Position numbers and translations under genes: made by a program. Below the pieces are notes generated by a model. It ran no database searches. It was given only the letters and a program-made list of their open reading frames with translations, and was not told the origin of the DNA. Shown here one piece after another: positions 1-15,457 of a DNA stretch of 29,700 nt; within the stretch, counting starts at the first letter, position 1; the number at the start of each line of letters is the position of its first letter. This DNA comes from Dinochytrium kinnereticum (Eukaryota; Chytridiomycota; Chytridiomycetes; Chytridiales; Chytridiaceae): positions 1 to 29,700 of the forward strand of contig JADGJT010000296.1 in NCBI GenBank assembly GCA_027604005.1, read 5' to 3'.

Positions 1-484
1 AGGGATCGACGCTCTAAAGTTACAGTGCCTTTTTATAATAATGATTTACAGCTCACGCTTTGTTTAAGATTCACATCAGTTTAGTTGATTGTCAAGCTAA
101 CGCTATAGGCGGATTGGTGAATAGTTCATACTGGTCTTAATAAACACTGCCACTTGTAGGCGAGCACAAGTAACCAACCTCATGGACGAACCACACGGTG
201 GGATGCTGCATTTTGTACACTTCTTTCCAGGACAACATCTTCCAGACCGCTGAGTGGGATCTTCCAAGATGCTGCAATCTATACACTTGTTTCCAGGACA
301 GCATCGTCATGATTATTACCGCGCCTTTTTATCACCCCTTACTGTTAGATAATAGAAAATAATTACTCAAGAATGAAGTTGAGTCCAGAAAAGGCGCGAT
401 CCATTTTACCCAACACTACAGATCAGTCGTAAAGCCAACATGGGAAGGTTTACAAGCCAAACAATCCTCTCGTAGACATGTTAA
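1..484 (+). repeat. Left arm of a long terminal inverted repeat
   Basis: This stretch matches the reverse complement of the last 485 bases. Bases 1-204 align without gaps to 29700-29497, with 12 mismatches by my count (about 94% identity). Inside that the match continues with small gaps, for example around 361-484, where blocks such as ACAGATCAGTCGTAAAGCC recur. Similarity fades after about 484. The outer end reads AGGGATCGACGCTCT. The arm does not begin TG or end CA, and I see no second inverted repeat at its inner edge, so it does not look like an LTR or a complete MITE. No coding potential is seen. Confidence 0.95.
198..305 (+). repeat. Imperfect tandem duplication private to the left arm
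   Basis: A GTGGGAT-starting unit occurs at 198-239 and again at 254-305. Both contain GCTGCA, a TACACTT stretch and TTCCAGGACA followed by a CATC. The second unit has about 10 extra bases (CTTCCAAGAT) after GTGGGAT. The right arm carries one copy, which also has those extra bases, so the left arm appears to have duplicated the unit after the two arms separated. Confidence 0.75.
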
Positions 485-732
485 TATATATTATCTACCA
501 TCAGATAATGAGGCTGTTTAAGATACTTGTTGTTAAAAAGATTATGAAAATAGAAATATCAAAAATACTGATGTACCCTTCCCACCCTCTTCCTTAACCA
601 CCCGAATAAGGAGGAAAAAAGCCCACACGACGATAAGGAAAGACTCAATAAGACAGTGAATTATCTCTTTCGAAAAAGGATCGGAACAGATTCGACAGGC
701 AAGTGGGTTGAAGTCTCAAAAGTCAAATGACT
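485..732. other. Short AT-rich spacer between left arm and first gene
   Basis: This is AT-rich sequence between the inner edge of the repeat and the stop codon of the first minus-strand gene. It presumably holds that gene's 3' untranslated region. No open frame or structured element is evident. Confidence 0.5.
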
Positions 733-1892
733 TTAAATCCCTTCAACTATTCCATAAGAGACTGCAATTGCCCCGGTATGCATCAGAGAAACTAAGAATC
801 CCATGTTCATCTTACTCACCCAACCGTCACCCTCCACAATCATATAGCCCCCCATCGAAATCAAGCCCAGTAAGAGTTTTGCTGGGAACATATACAGAGC
901 CGTAGTTCCAAGCTTATGCTGAACCCTAGCCGTTGGATGCCACAACCCCACGGTGCCAGCGGAGATTTCACAAATGCATAAGATCCCACCAACTGCCACG
1001 ATAGAGGCTAAGTGAGCGGGCCATGAAGAGGCCTGAAGGAGAGATCGTGGCGGGGAAACGCTGGAAGAAGTGATTGGAGCAGCTGCGAGGCTTCGATTGA
1101 TGAATGTCAAACTGACTGTAGGGAGTGTTGGCAATGAAGTTCGTGAGGCCTCCATAGCATCTCGAACGGAAAGCGCGACGGCGAGGCCGATGAAAAAAGG
1201 GATGCCCCACATTAGGCAGAGGTATATTGGCACAAAGCCGTCGATACGGTAGAGGTACGGGGTTGGACCAAATTCAAGGGATTTAGTCACTTTACAGAGG
1301 AACCTGGTGGTGTAGAACGACTTTGTCTTAGGGATGTGACAATGCGTGCCATCTGAAGAAATGAAGCTGCCTTATGCCAAGACAGACATGGATGATCCAA
1401 AACATACCAGTCGGCCATTGGAATGAACAGAGAAATCATCAAGCTGTAAACCTGTATGTAGAAGAATAGAAAGCGTATTGCGTTAGCTGAGCATGCCACC
1501 AATGTTGTCCTCACCCAAAGGTCAAGCCAAAGATGACTTCTTTTGATGACCGCGATGGTTGGAACAGACAAGTGGAATCCCAATAACACCAATAAAACCA
1601 AAATATCCCTCATCAGTGTTCCAGGCGTTGTCCATGTAAGCACTACAGCCGTCATAACCGTTACCCCAACAGTGACAAGCTGAAGGCTAGGGAGTGTAGC
1701 GACTAAGCATTCAAATGAGTTGCTAAATATAAGGGTATGGATGGAATTTTGGCGCAGCAGCGACCGACTGACCACTAAGCCAGAGCATGTATCCTTTGCA
1801 GCCTTTACCAAGTCCCACTTACCAAAGGAATCTTCCTCGATGCTATAACCAAGTCGCCGAGAGGTATTTGGGAGCAACGGAGTTCGCTCCAT
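733..1892 (-). CDS. Polytopic membrane protein, about 7 TM segments, unknown function
   Basis: I do not recognise this family. Two open frames on the minus strand (1892-1287 and about 1320-733) carry hydrophobic segments and overlap in different frames, so one intron or frame break must join them. A workable model uses donor GTCTGT at 1387 and acceptor GTAAAG ending at 1290. That is a 98-nt intron, giving exons 1892-1388 and 1289-733 and 353 residues. The start MERTPLLP has a good context (GAGGATGG). About seven hydrophobic stretches follow, including VTVGVTVMTAVVL, ILVLLVLLGF, IRFLFFYIQVYSLMISLF, FVPIYLCLMWGIPFFIG, IVAVGGILCI, ALYMFPAKLLLGLISMGG and LVSLMHTGAIAVSYG. It is likely an integral membrane protein with seven spans. 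I see no transporter or receptor signature. It is the gene nearest the left arm. The donor is not a strong consensus, so the join is tentative. Confidence 0.65.
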
Positions 1893-2741
1893 CCTCGTCC
1901 GCTGCTATTCAGGGTGAACTGCGATGAATGATGGCTGCAGAGGTTATCCGCCACTTGGGGATGAAATGGAGTTTCGAAACCAGCCAAAAAATAGGACTAG
2001 TCACAAGGTTTGACTCCTCTCAACAAGACATAGTAACGGCTCCTCAGTATCCTCTCACGTATTAGGTCTCAAGTTGACATTTTATTGGCGTTGACTGATA
2101 ATATCCCCAGCCTGTAGAGCAGATCTTTCAACAAAAGAAACTCATCAAGAAACGCACCCTTAAAAGAAAAGAACAGCCTCAGAAGAAAGCCATCTATGTG
2201 GATCTGAGACTCCCGCAAGAACAAACAAAGACCAAAAACTAAAGAGAGCAGAGAAGGCGGAAGAAGAGAAAAATAAAGAAAGGAAAACTTCAGGAAAGGA
2301 GGAGGGGGGAAAAATGTGGAGAAAAGAAGAGGAGAGAGAATGACGAAGGCTAGAGACAAGTAATCAACAAACAGGGGTCCAAAAGTACATCGGATGAACT
2401 CTACTAAAGAAGGAAGTAACAGGAAATCTGTGCGCTTGTTAAGACGTCAAAAAACAGAAGAAAAAAAAACAAGACAAAAACAAATACAAAACAAAAACAA
2501 GGAACTTTCTAACCCATCAAGGATGATGGCGAAAGGCCAGAGAAAAGATAAGATAAAACAATTCCAAAAACCACGAGGTATTATAAAACTCTACGAGGAC
2601 ATCAAAGCAAAGAAAAAGGATAAATCGAAGGATGGCAACAACAAAAAAAAAAAAAAAAGATGCATACGCTTTGTGCAAGGGATTTAGCAAAACAAAGCAG
2701 AGATTTTTTAGACACAAAAAGCTTCGAAAGATCTATTCGGT
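1893..2741. other. Non-coding interval with strong purine bias on the plus strand
   Basis: The interval lies between the start of the membrane-protein gene and the last codon of the USP7 gene, both on the minus strand. It should hold the promoter of the former and the 3' UTR of the latter. From about 2200 to 2700 the plus strand is heavily A/G-rich, with an A run near 2642-2658. A lysine-rich plus-strand frame here (2394-2687) is a composition artefact. Confidence 0.6.
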
Positions 2742-7485
<4,744 letters not shown>

Positions 7486-8270
7486 CAGGCCTTGATAGTC
7501 AATAGGCTAAGTTTCCGATGTGAGAGGGGGGCCCTAAAAGAGAGAAAGGTTAGAAAAGGTATGATTCGGGGGGCGTCGGACGCAGTGAAAACACAGGCTC
7601 ATCTAGTTCTACTTCTGCATTACTTCCAGGCATCAAGGGATCAGGCATCCAGGCCAAATCTCACTTGGAAGCCAGTGTTCAAAGAGCGAAGGTGCTCTCA
7701 GCAGCCAGATCGACTGCAATACCAAGACTGACAGGATGCGAATATCCAGCATGCCCAAACTACACCACCAGCTGAATGCAGCAGTGGATGGCGCCCCACC
7801 AACATCGATGCCATCAGCTTAGGTATCGCTGTTGTCCCACCAACCCCTATCTTTCAGCCATCCATCCAACCCGACCTGCCCGCAAGCATGCAGGCGCCAG
7901 TGTTTCGCCCATGCAGGCTTCGTCTCAACTACAGTCCGCCTACGGATGCATACGTTTGAGTGCTGGACGATGAGGGGATGCTGCTGACTGTGGACGATGA
8001 GTGATTTCGGATGCAATCTGCCTTGCGTTGCCTTGCGTCGCGGGAAGGAAATTTTTAACTGCAACCAAACCCAAAAAAAGACACGGGCAAGACTGGTCGG
8101 CCCTCACTGGACATTGGAGGCCATTCATTATTCCCCATACTGTGTGCAGGCGACTGCCGGGGATTGAGGTGCATAATCACAGGAGCTACGTGCAAGTGTC
8201 TATATTCACGCGCAAGCGTTCATGTTAAGCATGTTAAGGTCGTGAAAGAGCATGTGGCCGCCCATGGCTT
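7486..8270. other. GC-richer intergenic region, promoter side of the USP7 gene
   Basis: No supported gene lies here. Open frames on both strands are short and lack recognisable motifs. The segment from about 7600 to 8100 is visibly more GC-rich than the flanking genes and contains several ATGCA/TGCAT words (7776, 7888, 7911, 7946, 8010). It lies 5' of the USP7 gene and 3' of membrane protein A. Confidence 0.55.
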
Positions 8271-10500
8271 TCAGCAGTATTCTCGCGCGTTCTTGAGATC
8301 CCGAACCATCTTTTTAGTGCCCATCCTTATCCTACCTACAGGCTCTCCTATCGTATCTACGCTCTCGCCAATCTTTATCACTACATCCAGATTCTGCCAC
8401 AGCACATGCTCTTGAGCATTCGCGGTTCCAACCAGATTTGAAGTAAAGGGCGAATCACTTAATAGAGTCAAAAAGTAAGAAGGGTCGGAGAGAGCCCTTA
8501 ACGCTGGTGTGATGGGTGTTGTTGTAAAGAGCCAGGTGCTTCCTAGTCCGAGTGCGAAGAGGGAAAACATTAATTGGATCACCGCACTAACTAGGATGCA
8601 GTAGCTTGACCAAGTTTCAAAAGATACGAATGCGGATCCCATGCTGTCAACGCGTCTTGGGCAGGAAGCTCCTTTTGTTTTAAAAAATCTCTGAATGGCC
8701 GCTCGGAGCAGGATCGCAATATGCGTCTCGATTCCAACATCATAAAGAGATGGATCAATTGAAATGAGGTTGGAGCTAGTCCAGTACATTAGTGTGTTCA
8801 TCATACCAGGAGTGATCGATGGCGTGCTATATACATGACCCTGTTCCATCATCCCCGATAGGGCTCTAGCGATCGAGCTTATCTGTGCAGTCTGAACATC
8901 CTCAAACCGAGTCATTTCAGAGTTCACCAGGGCGATACTGGCAGTAGTACCTACGCTTAAGTTAGAGTTAAGTTAAATAAGTTAATCGATACCATCTGTA
9001 AGAAAGGTCGCCAGCACTTCTGTATTTCGAAACTTGCTGATAGTAGTTGTGCAGATAGGCATCATTTCAACGTGGAAACCACCGCAATTCGGCACATTCC
9101 CGTGGACAGTTCTCATGACTAGCTGAGAGCCATTATTCATAAGGCTCATGGTGTTCGTCAAGAGAGAAAACGGTACATCTTTTTCGTTGGTGGCAGTCAT
9201 CAAGGCACGCTGATCTTGGACTGTGATTAAGCCTCCTTCAACCGTTGTTGAATCACTGATATTGTGGCATTCACAAACACTTGAGATATAAGCTGTGTAG
9301 CCCGGACCCATAATAGTATCCCCGTCTTTTATAGCCCCCACAAGTTGAGGCCCTAACGTGAAGAGAGATCCCTCTTCGGTACAAACACGCTGTGATCTCA
9401 GACATCCCAGAGCATTCCCAAAAATGAATTCGGCGACGCCAAGAGAGCTCTCAATAGTTGGGTACTGCTGATCGCGGATTTTGGTGGAATCGAAAAGAAT
9501 GCAAGGAACCATATTGGCGGTTTCCCGAACAGTCTTGACACTTATACCGGAAGCTCCAAACGGCGACAAAATCTTGACGCCTTCAAGAACCACCCAAATC
9601 AATGCAGCTCGTGATAATACCTTCCGGCACGGAGAATTTAGCGAAAGCTGATTTGAAAATGAGAGCCTAAGGATCGGCTTCTTGTGCATGAATCCGCAGG
9701 CGGCCATGCTATATCCTGTAGTCGTGAGCTTTGACGCCAATAATATCATAGCAGCTTCATCTAACGCGCTCACTGTCACCATGTTCACCACGATGAGAAC
9801 GAGCTGAAATAAAACTGGGCCGATAGATTGCAACAAAGTCCGCGGTATCACGATCGTAACCCCCTTCCTCATTATAAGTGCAAGCCAGATCAGAATCATG
9901 TTCGTTAAAATAGCTGCAACCATAAGAAATAGATGCTTCATTTTTATCCCCGTTGTTTCGCTTAGTTCTCGTGAGTGCGGGAATTTCCCTTTGCCGAGCG
10001 TCACGGTTGACCGGCTATTGCGAAGGGATTCTTTACTTGGAAGAGGGCGGAGGGAGTTACGTCTGTTTTGAGAATAAGTTCTCGTACTGATCGAGGGTCG
10101 GCGAGCCGTTCTATGATCCGACGGCTTCCTCTCCTTGCAAAATCCTTCTTGCGACATGTCGTCCCCCTCTCTGATTTCATCCTCATTCTCTTCGATCACC
10201 TTGATGTCCCCACTTGGTGCGTTGCTCGAATAACCATCCTCATCATCCTCGGCTTTCAAAGGAGGAATCATACTGATCTTGGAACTACATCTCGTCAAAA
10301 AGGTCGCACTGGGTCGGGGAAGTTCTGGCTTTGCGGCATCGTCGTTTTCGCGACCGACAGTCTTTGTCTTTAGCACTTTCAGTCAGAGAAACAATTCTAG
10401 GTTCGTTCTAAAAGAATACGCGACCTACCGTCTTGATTGAAGGCCTCGGGCTTATATGCTCCACCTTCTTTCTCACTCCGCCTAAATCTCCTTCAAGCAT
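8271..10500 (-). CDS. Cysteine-rich multi-span membrane protein A, paralogue of the next gene
   Basis: The family is not recognised. The model has exons 10500-10429, 10367-8993 and 8950-8271, totalling 2127 nt or 708 residues. The GTATCG donor and GCGTAG acceptor of intron 2 fall at the same place (LTDG/TTASIAL) as in the neighbouring paralogue. The N-terminus (to about 165) is cytosolic-looking and rich in Ser, Arg and Glu. Hydrophobic helices follow near 169-190 and 207-234. Next comes LSLNSPCRKVLSRAALIW and a probable extracytosolic domain with spaced cysteines (ALGCLRS, CECHNIS, NCGGF, PICTT) and N-glycosylation sequons. A further helix, ILVSAVIQLMFSLFALGLG, lies in the C-terminal third. 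The protein ends in a conserved GESVDTIGEP block and a basic tail. The first exon and its ATG are the weakest part. The gene is probably a product of tandem duplication. Confidence 0.8.
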
Positions 10501-10831
10501 GATTCCGTCGATATGAGGCCTCAGCAATGCTAAAACCAACAGGCTGGAATTGATTTCACATAAAATGGTCACTGCATCGCCATTGTTCAAAGATTTTCGC
10601 CGTTCAAATCTATGGAGTTGGCGATTTGCTACGTGATAATTGGCGATTGATCAACCCTGAACAAGACCTGTTTTTGATCGCCCCCCACCAGAATTTCGGC
10701 ATAAGGTTCGATATGCTGATCAAGCAATCAGATAGACTCATGAACTTTTGTCAAAGCACCAAATGCCCTATATGTAATGTATACATATATATATATATAT
10801 TTTGAAGCCTTGGAGACACGATCCTGATAGA
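10501..10831. other. Spacer between the tandem paralogues
   Basis: This AT-rich spacer separates the start of membrane protein A from the stop of membrane protein B. It includes a short alternating TA tract (about 10780-10800). It should contain the 3' UTR of B and the promoter of A. The open frame continues upstream of the chosen ATG of A to about 10590, so the start of A could lie within an unseen exon here. Confidence 0.5.
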
Positions 10832-13235
10832 TCAGTAATATGCCTTTTCATTAGAAAGGGTCCTCACAAATTTGGCCCTGGAGAAAATGAAGCATGAGAT
10901 CAACATGAAAAAATACGATATAATCCAGGATGAGAGGAAGAAGGAGCCCATATAGTGAAAGTAGAAGCAAGAGCAAAACAAAGACCCTAAAGATGAAAAC
11001 GGAAGAACACGCTTCTCTGTGGCAACATACCTTTCCATTTTAACATGCCCAATAGGCTCACTTAGCGTATCCACTGACTCCCCAATCTTTACCATTAAAT
11101 CTAAAGCCTGCCAGTAGACATAGCTAGGCGCATTCGCCGTTCCCGACAGGTTGACAGAAAAGGGGGAATCCGCTAATAAGGTCATAAAATAAGTTGGATC
11201 TCTTAGCGCATTTAAAGCGGGAGTTATGGGATGTTTATGCCAGATCCAACTCAGGCCTAGACCAAGCCCAATGAGGCTGAAAATAAGTTGAATAACTCCT
11301 GTGGCGTATAAGCTTGCATATCCCCAGGATTTCATAAAGACTCTTGCCATGTCGGCCCTCGGAATGAAACGAGGACACATAACACCTGTCAGCGAGAAGG
11401 TTCGTTGCATCCCAGATCGGATCATGATTGCGATAGTGGTCTCCATCCCTGCACTCAAATATGTGGGGTTGAGTGAAATAAGGTCTGCGGTCATCCAGTA
11501 AAGGATAGGGCTAGCCATGCCGGGAACAGTCGATGGAAAGTAATAAGACGTGCCTCGCGGCATCATGGTTTCTAAGGCGAACTTAATATTGCTGATGCTA
11601 GTGTTTTTATCCGTCTTTACAGCGACTGTCTCTGACTTTGTAAGTGCGATAGACGCTGTCGTACCTGAAGAGGTTTAGCATGGATTCTGTTTGCGCGGTA
11701 TACCGTCCGTAAGGTACGTTGATATCACTTCAACATCAAGCAAGTCACCCATCGTTATGCTGCATATAGGAACTAATGAATCCGAGTACCCTCCACACCC
11801 AAGTGTATTACCGAGAATAAACACCGAGGTTACTGAGCTCTCAGTCTGATTTTGAAGTCTACCGTGATATAAAAAAGGCGTGCGCTGATTTCTCGCAATG
11901 GCAAGGACATCCTGTTGCTCATTCGCTATCAACAATCCTCTAGAAACGGGCAGCGCAGACGATATATTGTAGCACTTGCAGTTGGCAGATATGCTGTTTT
12001 GAAATCCATGCCCATCAATCGTATCGCCAGATGCAACTATTCCATTAAGCTGCGGTCCAACAATAAGCAGGCTCTTGGGCCCTCCGCAGTCCTGTTCACT
12101 ACGCATGCATCCCAAGGCCGATGCAAAAATTAGTTCGGACACGCCAAGGGAGGTCTCTAAAGTAGGGAATCCTCGATCCGCGAGATCAACGGCATCAAAC
12201 CGCAAGCATGTCGTCGAACCTGACAAAGTGTATACGAGGTCAACGGATATTCCAGTCGCGCAAATAGGTGAGAGCAATTTCGCAGCCTCTAGAAATAGCC
12301 ACATAAAAGAGGCTCTATGAAGCATCTTGCGGCAGGGCGAGCTTAGAGAGAGCTGATCTGTAAACCACGTTCTAAAAGCGGGCACCGTATGCATGTATCC
12401 ACATGCTGCCATGCTGTATGTACCCTTTCTTCGTATTCGTAAGCAACCCACCTAAATAAATACAAGCACCTGCATCTACAGCCATAATCGTAAGAATGTT
12501 CGTTAAAAGCAACAGGATCTCGATCACAACACCACCAGCGTATCGAATGACATCCGGCGGTAAGCCCAAAGTAAGACCATCCTCGAATCCATACGCCAAT
12601 ATGATGGTAAGAATGTTGACAACGACCACAGCGCCTATCATTAATAGTTCGCGAATCTTCGTATTAAACGATTCTCCTAACTCCTTAGCATGAGGATGGC
12701 GACTCATCCCAATTGACATGCTAGATCGAGGGATAGATGCTCGGCGGCCCTCCTTATTTTTCAACTCTGCATCAAGCCTTGTATCGGGGAATCCCATAGA
12801 ACTAGTCGATCTTCTGCTTGGGTATGACCTTTGTGTAGACTTTTTACGAGTTGCGAAAGATGTGTTGTGGGGCTTCCTCTCCAGACTGTCGAAGGGCTTT
12901 TTCTTACTGCTGTACCTGTAGGTCGACGACCTTCGTTTGAAAGCAAGGCCCTCGGTTGCATCTTCTTCTAAAAACTGATCAACTTCTGAGCTTCTTGGCG
13001 AGAGGAAAGGAGGCTCCAGAACTTTGCTTTCTTTCAAGTCCTCCAAGAGTATCTCCTTTGACTTTTGGCCAACCTTGTCATTCTCATCTTCCATCTCCAA
13101 GGTGGTTTTGATCTACATTTAAAATTGAGTTGACGCAAAATGTTAGACCTATATGTAGGAAGCATTCAGGGAGTTGGACACCTTTTGGCTTCCATTGCCC
13201 TGGTAGCCATCAGTTGCCTTTGACAGTTCCTCCAT
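10832..13235 (-). CDS. Cysteine-rich multi-span membrane protein B, paralogue of A, with a 1-nt frame break
   Basis: The exons are 13235-13182, 13112-11704, 11664-11031 and 10877-10832. They parallel gene A throughout: Ser/Arg-rich N-terminus, two hydrophobic helices (ELLMIGAVVVVNILTIILA and EILLLLTNILTIM), LSSPCRKMLHRASFMW, a cysteine-rich domain (ALGCMRS, NCKCYNIS, GCGGY, PICSI), TYLTDG/TTASIAL across an intron, GLGLGLSWIW, GESVDTLSEP and a short basic tail. The exon sum is 2143 nt, one more than a multiple of three. The frame changes within the large exon near 12423-12425 (a CCC run on plus, GGG on minus), just before the shared MAACGYMH motif. Dropping one base there would give about 713 residues, close to A's 708. 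It could be a sequencing error in a short homopolymer or a real disabling mutation. A 10-nt GT...AG stretch there is too short to be an intron. Confidence 0.75.
12421..12428 (-). other. Site of frame break in membrane protein B
   Basis: Upstream, the frame reads LLTNTKKG. Downstream, the shared motif YSMAACGYMH lies in another frame. Gene A is continuous across the same point (KLTTTGYSMAACGFMH). The simplest explanation is one extra G in the GGG on the minus strand. Confidence 0.7.
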
Positions 13236-13686
13236 TTTTCTTTCACTCGAAAGTGTAAGGATGCGGAATGTGGACCGCAGCGACTTCAATTGAGTTGGGA
13301 ATTCACCGGTTCAGAGGCAATGTACCTCAGCGGATCTACGTGATCATTTATTGGAGAACAAAGGCTTATGGCGGGTTTCCAAACGAAAATCCCTCGAAGG
13401 CTTCCACCAATGGATGTAGGAATTTAACTACTCGCCAGTAAGGCGAAAGAATAAATCGGCATAGATCGACGGGCGTTGAATGAAATTGAGAGGCATTTTC
13501 TTGGATGAAGACTTATTTGTTGTTGGTTGGAAATGTATCCTACAAAGTATTCCAGGATACACTGTTTATATACATGTCACGGACAAATGAAAAAAGTTAA
13601 TTCCCCGCAAAACGATCGTTAGAATGGGAAAACATCGCAATTAGGCACGATGGTGCGTTGATCGCGGACGAATGGCTTAACACTTC
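13236..13686. other. Interval between membrane protein B and the BAR-like gene
   Basis: This should hold the promoter of membrane protein B and the 3' end of the BAR-like gene. A further exon of the latter could lie around 13380-13530, where an open frame follows a possible AAATAAG acceptor, but I cannot confirm it. No other gene is seen. Confidence 0.45.
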
Positions 13687-14785
13687 TTAACCTTCTAGAG
13701 AGGTACGATGAATAACAAGCCGTGCTTGGAGATCCATGAACATAGACATCTAGATGATCAATGAGAAGAATATCAGAATAGGCACGCAGACAATAGGAAA
13801 TGGCAAGGATAGTATGTGCAATGAGTTTTTGTGTTTGGACAGTTTCTAACCTCATCACTAACCGCAGAAAGAGCTGCTTCGGAAGGCACTTTATTCGAAG
13901 TCCATAGTGCATCATAACGTCCTTTAACTTCCTCTCGCTGTTAATTCTATAATTAACCCGTCTGTCCTATAGAATTTGGGTCATAATCGCCTACCTTTAT
14001 TCCAAGTTCCTTTTCACGTGCCGTATAACCTCGTTGAAAGTCTTCAATCTTAACAATAGCTTGAGACTGGGAACAAACAAAAAGGCCAAAAAAAGCTTAG
14101 AATGCATTCTCAAACGCGTTTACTCACCAAGGCATGTGAGAATGCTCTACAACCTGCTGACGGGTCTTCCAGCACTCTGTATGAATGCAACGCTTTCTCA
14201 ATATTTTTCCACTCGGAGTCCATTATCGAGCAAAAGGTTTCTACAGACCGAGCGGTTGGGACACTTAATATTTCTCCAATATTCTCCATCTGATCATCTT
14301 TCAGCTCCTCTACCGAGGGATCAACTTGACCTCCGACAAGCCGAGCCTGTGTGGAGGGGCCCGTAGTTGCTCCTGAGATCCAAGACTTCATCTTCTTTAC
14401 TGCCCTAATCAAAACTATGAGCTGAAAGCGGAATTCCATCGACTACGGCATACTCTGTCAGCATTTGCTCGGCAGCCTCTACAGACTCTGCTTCTTGACT
14501 ATAGCATATCATACAAAGCGAGCCGGGCAAAACGATGCTCAAAAACGGTGCTTTTGCTTTTACGGTGGAAGCAAGTGCGTGGCCCTTAAGCAACACCATC
14601 TGCATTACGCAGTGGTGATCTATCTCGAGGAAAACCTCCTCCTCAGCTGGTTCGTGGCCCCTTTCCACCACATGCGGTTTAAGCAGAACGAGAATCCTTC
14701 TCTTTGATCCTCTGGCATCAAATCCCATGAATAATGTCACCTTCTGGAAAGGGGTCAGACTTGCCCACAAAGACTCAAACATCAT
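13687..14785 (-). CDS. Sorting-nexin-type BAR-domain-like protein, ends uncertain
   Basis: The proposed exons are 14785-14454, 14404-14128, 14066-13995, 13937-13851 and 13749-13687, totalling 831 nt or 276 residues. Consensus introns join a helical, charged C-terminal half: SVEAAEQMLTE/AVKKMKSW, WKNIEKALHSYRVLED, SQAIVKIEDFQRGYTAREKE, EEVKGRYDALWTSNKVPSEA and MDLQARLVIHRTSLEG. The ARE..., LW..NK and spaced alanine pattern resembles the second BAR helix of sorting nexins such as SNX1/SNX4/SNX7, which bend endosomal membranes. I cannot find a convincing PX domain. In the first exon other frames also look partly protein-like, so unseen introns or decay are possible. The stop comes early, before a third BAR helix. 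A 5' UTR intron (GTAAGC...TTTGCAG, ending near 14817) may precede the start. Confidence 0.5.
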
Positions 14786-15457
14786 TGCTAACGAACCATT
14801 ACGGGGCTGCAAAGGGCACAAGACATGAGAATGATGGTGCGGATCTCAGAAAGCTTACAGGCAATCCAGCGCCAAATCACAGTTGCTCTTCGACATGCCA
14901 TCTGGATAGTATCTGAATCTGCAGAGGCCCTCAAAGATAGTATTGGAGCGCAGGATGCCAGATGAAGTTGACGATGCATCCAGCCTAGGAACAAAGCACG
15001 GCAGGGCATTCAGCAGCAGCGACGCCGCGTCGATGGCATCAGCTGGCATCACGACGGACGGATGCAGAGGAGACGACGTCTTCACGAAGAGGGCTGCCTG
15101 GGTGGTGGCAGATGGGCGTCAGTCCGTCGACTTCTGAAGTGGTGAACAAAATCTTTGCTGGACGGAGCACAACGAAAAGCTTGCGATCATAGCCATCAAC
15201 AGAGTAGAATCCACGCAGCCACCAGACGGATCAAAGCTGGGTGCGGCTGCCACCTACTGCTTCCAACTAGTGCTTCCGTCCATTCATCCCGGCAGCATTG
15301 CGAGCTGATCGCCTCAAACGGCATTTGCACACAGCTGGACAATCGTTGCCACAGGCCATCTTTGGATAACGTGGGGGTTCACATATCTTGTGCAAGAAGA
15401 AGGGAAAGAGACATTGAATTGGAGGCATTTTTTTGGTGAAAGAAGCTCGACAACAAC
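14786..15457. other. Divergent promoter region, BAR-like gene and glucosyltransferase
   Basis: This GC-richer interval lies between two genes that point away from each other. It probably contains both promoters and a 5' UTR intron of the minus-strand gene. Open frames across it show no recognisable motif. Confidence 0.55.

Noticed and set aside
1..484. Left arm as a solo LTR
   Set aside because: There are no TG...CA termini, no primer-binding site or polypurine tract beside it, and the partner copy is inverted, not direct.
2394..2687. Lysine-rich 97-codon plus-strand open frame
   Set aside because: It lies in a purine-rich non-coding tract, and its protein is low-complexity Lys/Gln/Asn created by base composition.
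12412..12421. Ten-nt GTACATACAG as a mini-intron restoring the frame in membrane protein B
   Set aside because: It is far too short for spliceosomal removal. A single-base change in the adjacent GGG fits the paralogue alignment better.
14855..15085. Minus-strand frame of 76 codons as an upstream exon of the BAR-like gene
   Set aside because: Joining it through the GTAAGC...TTTGCAG intron leads to early stops in both open phases, so it is more likely 5' UTR.
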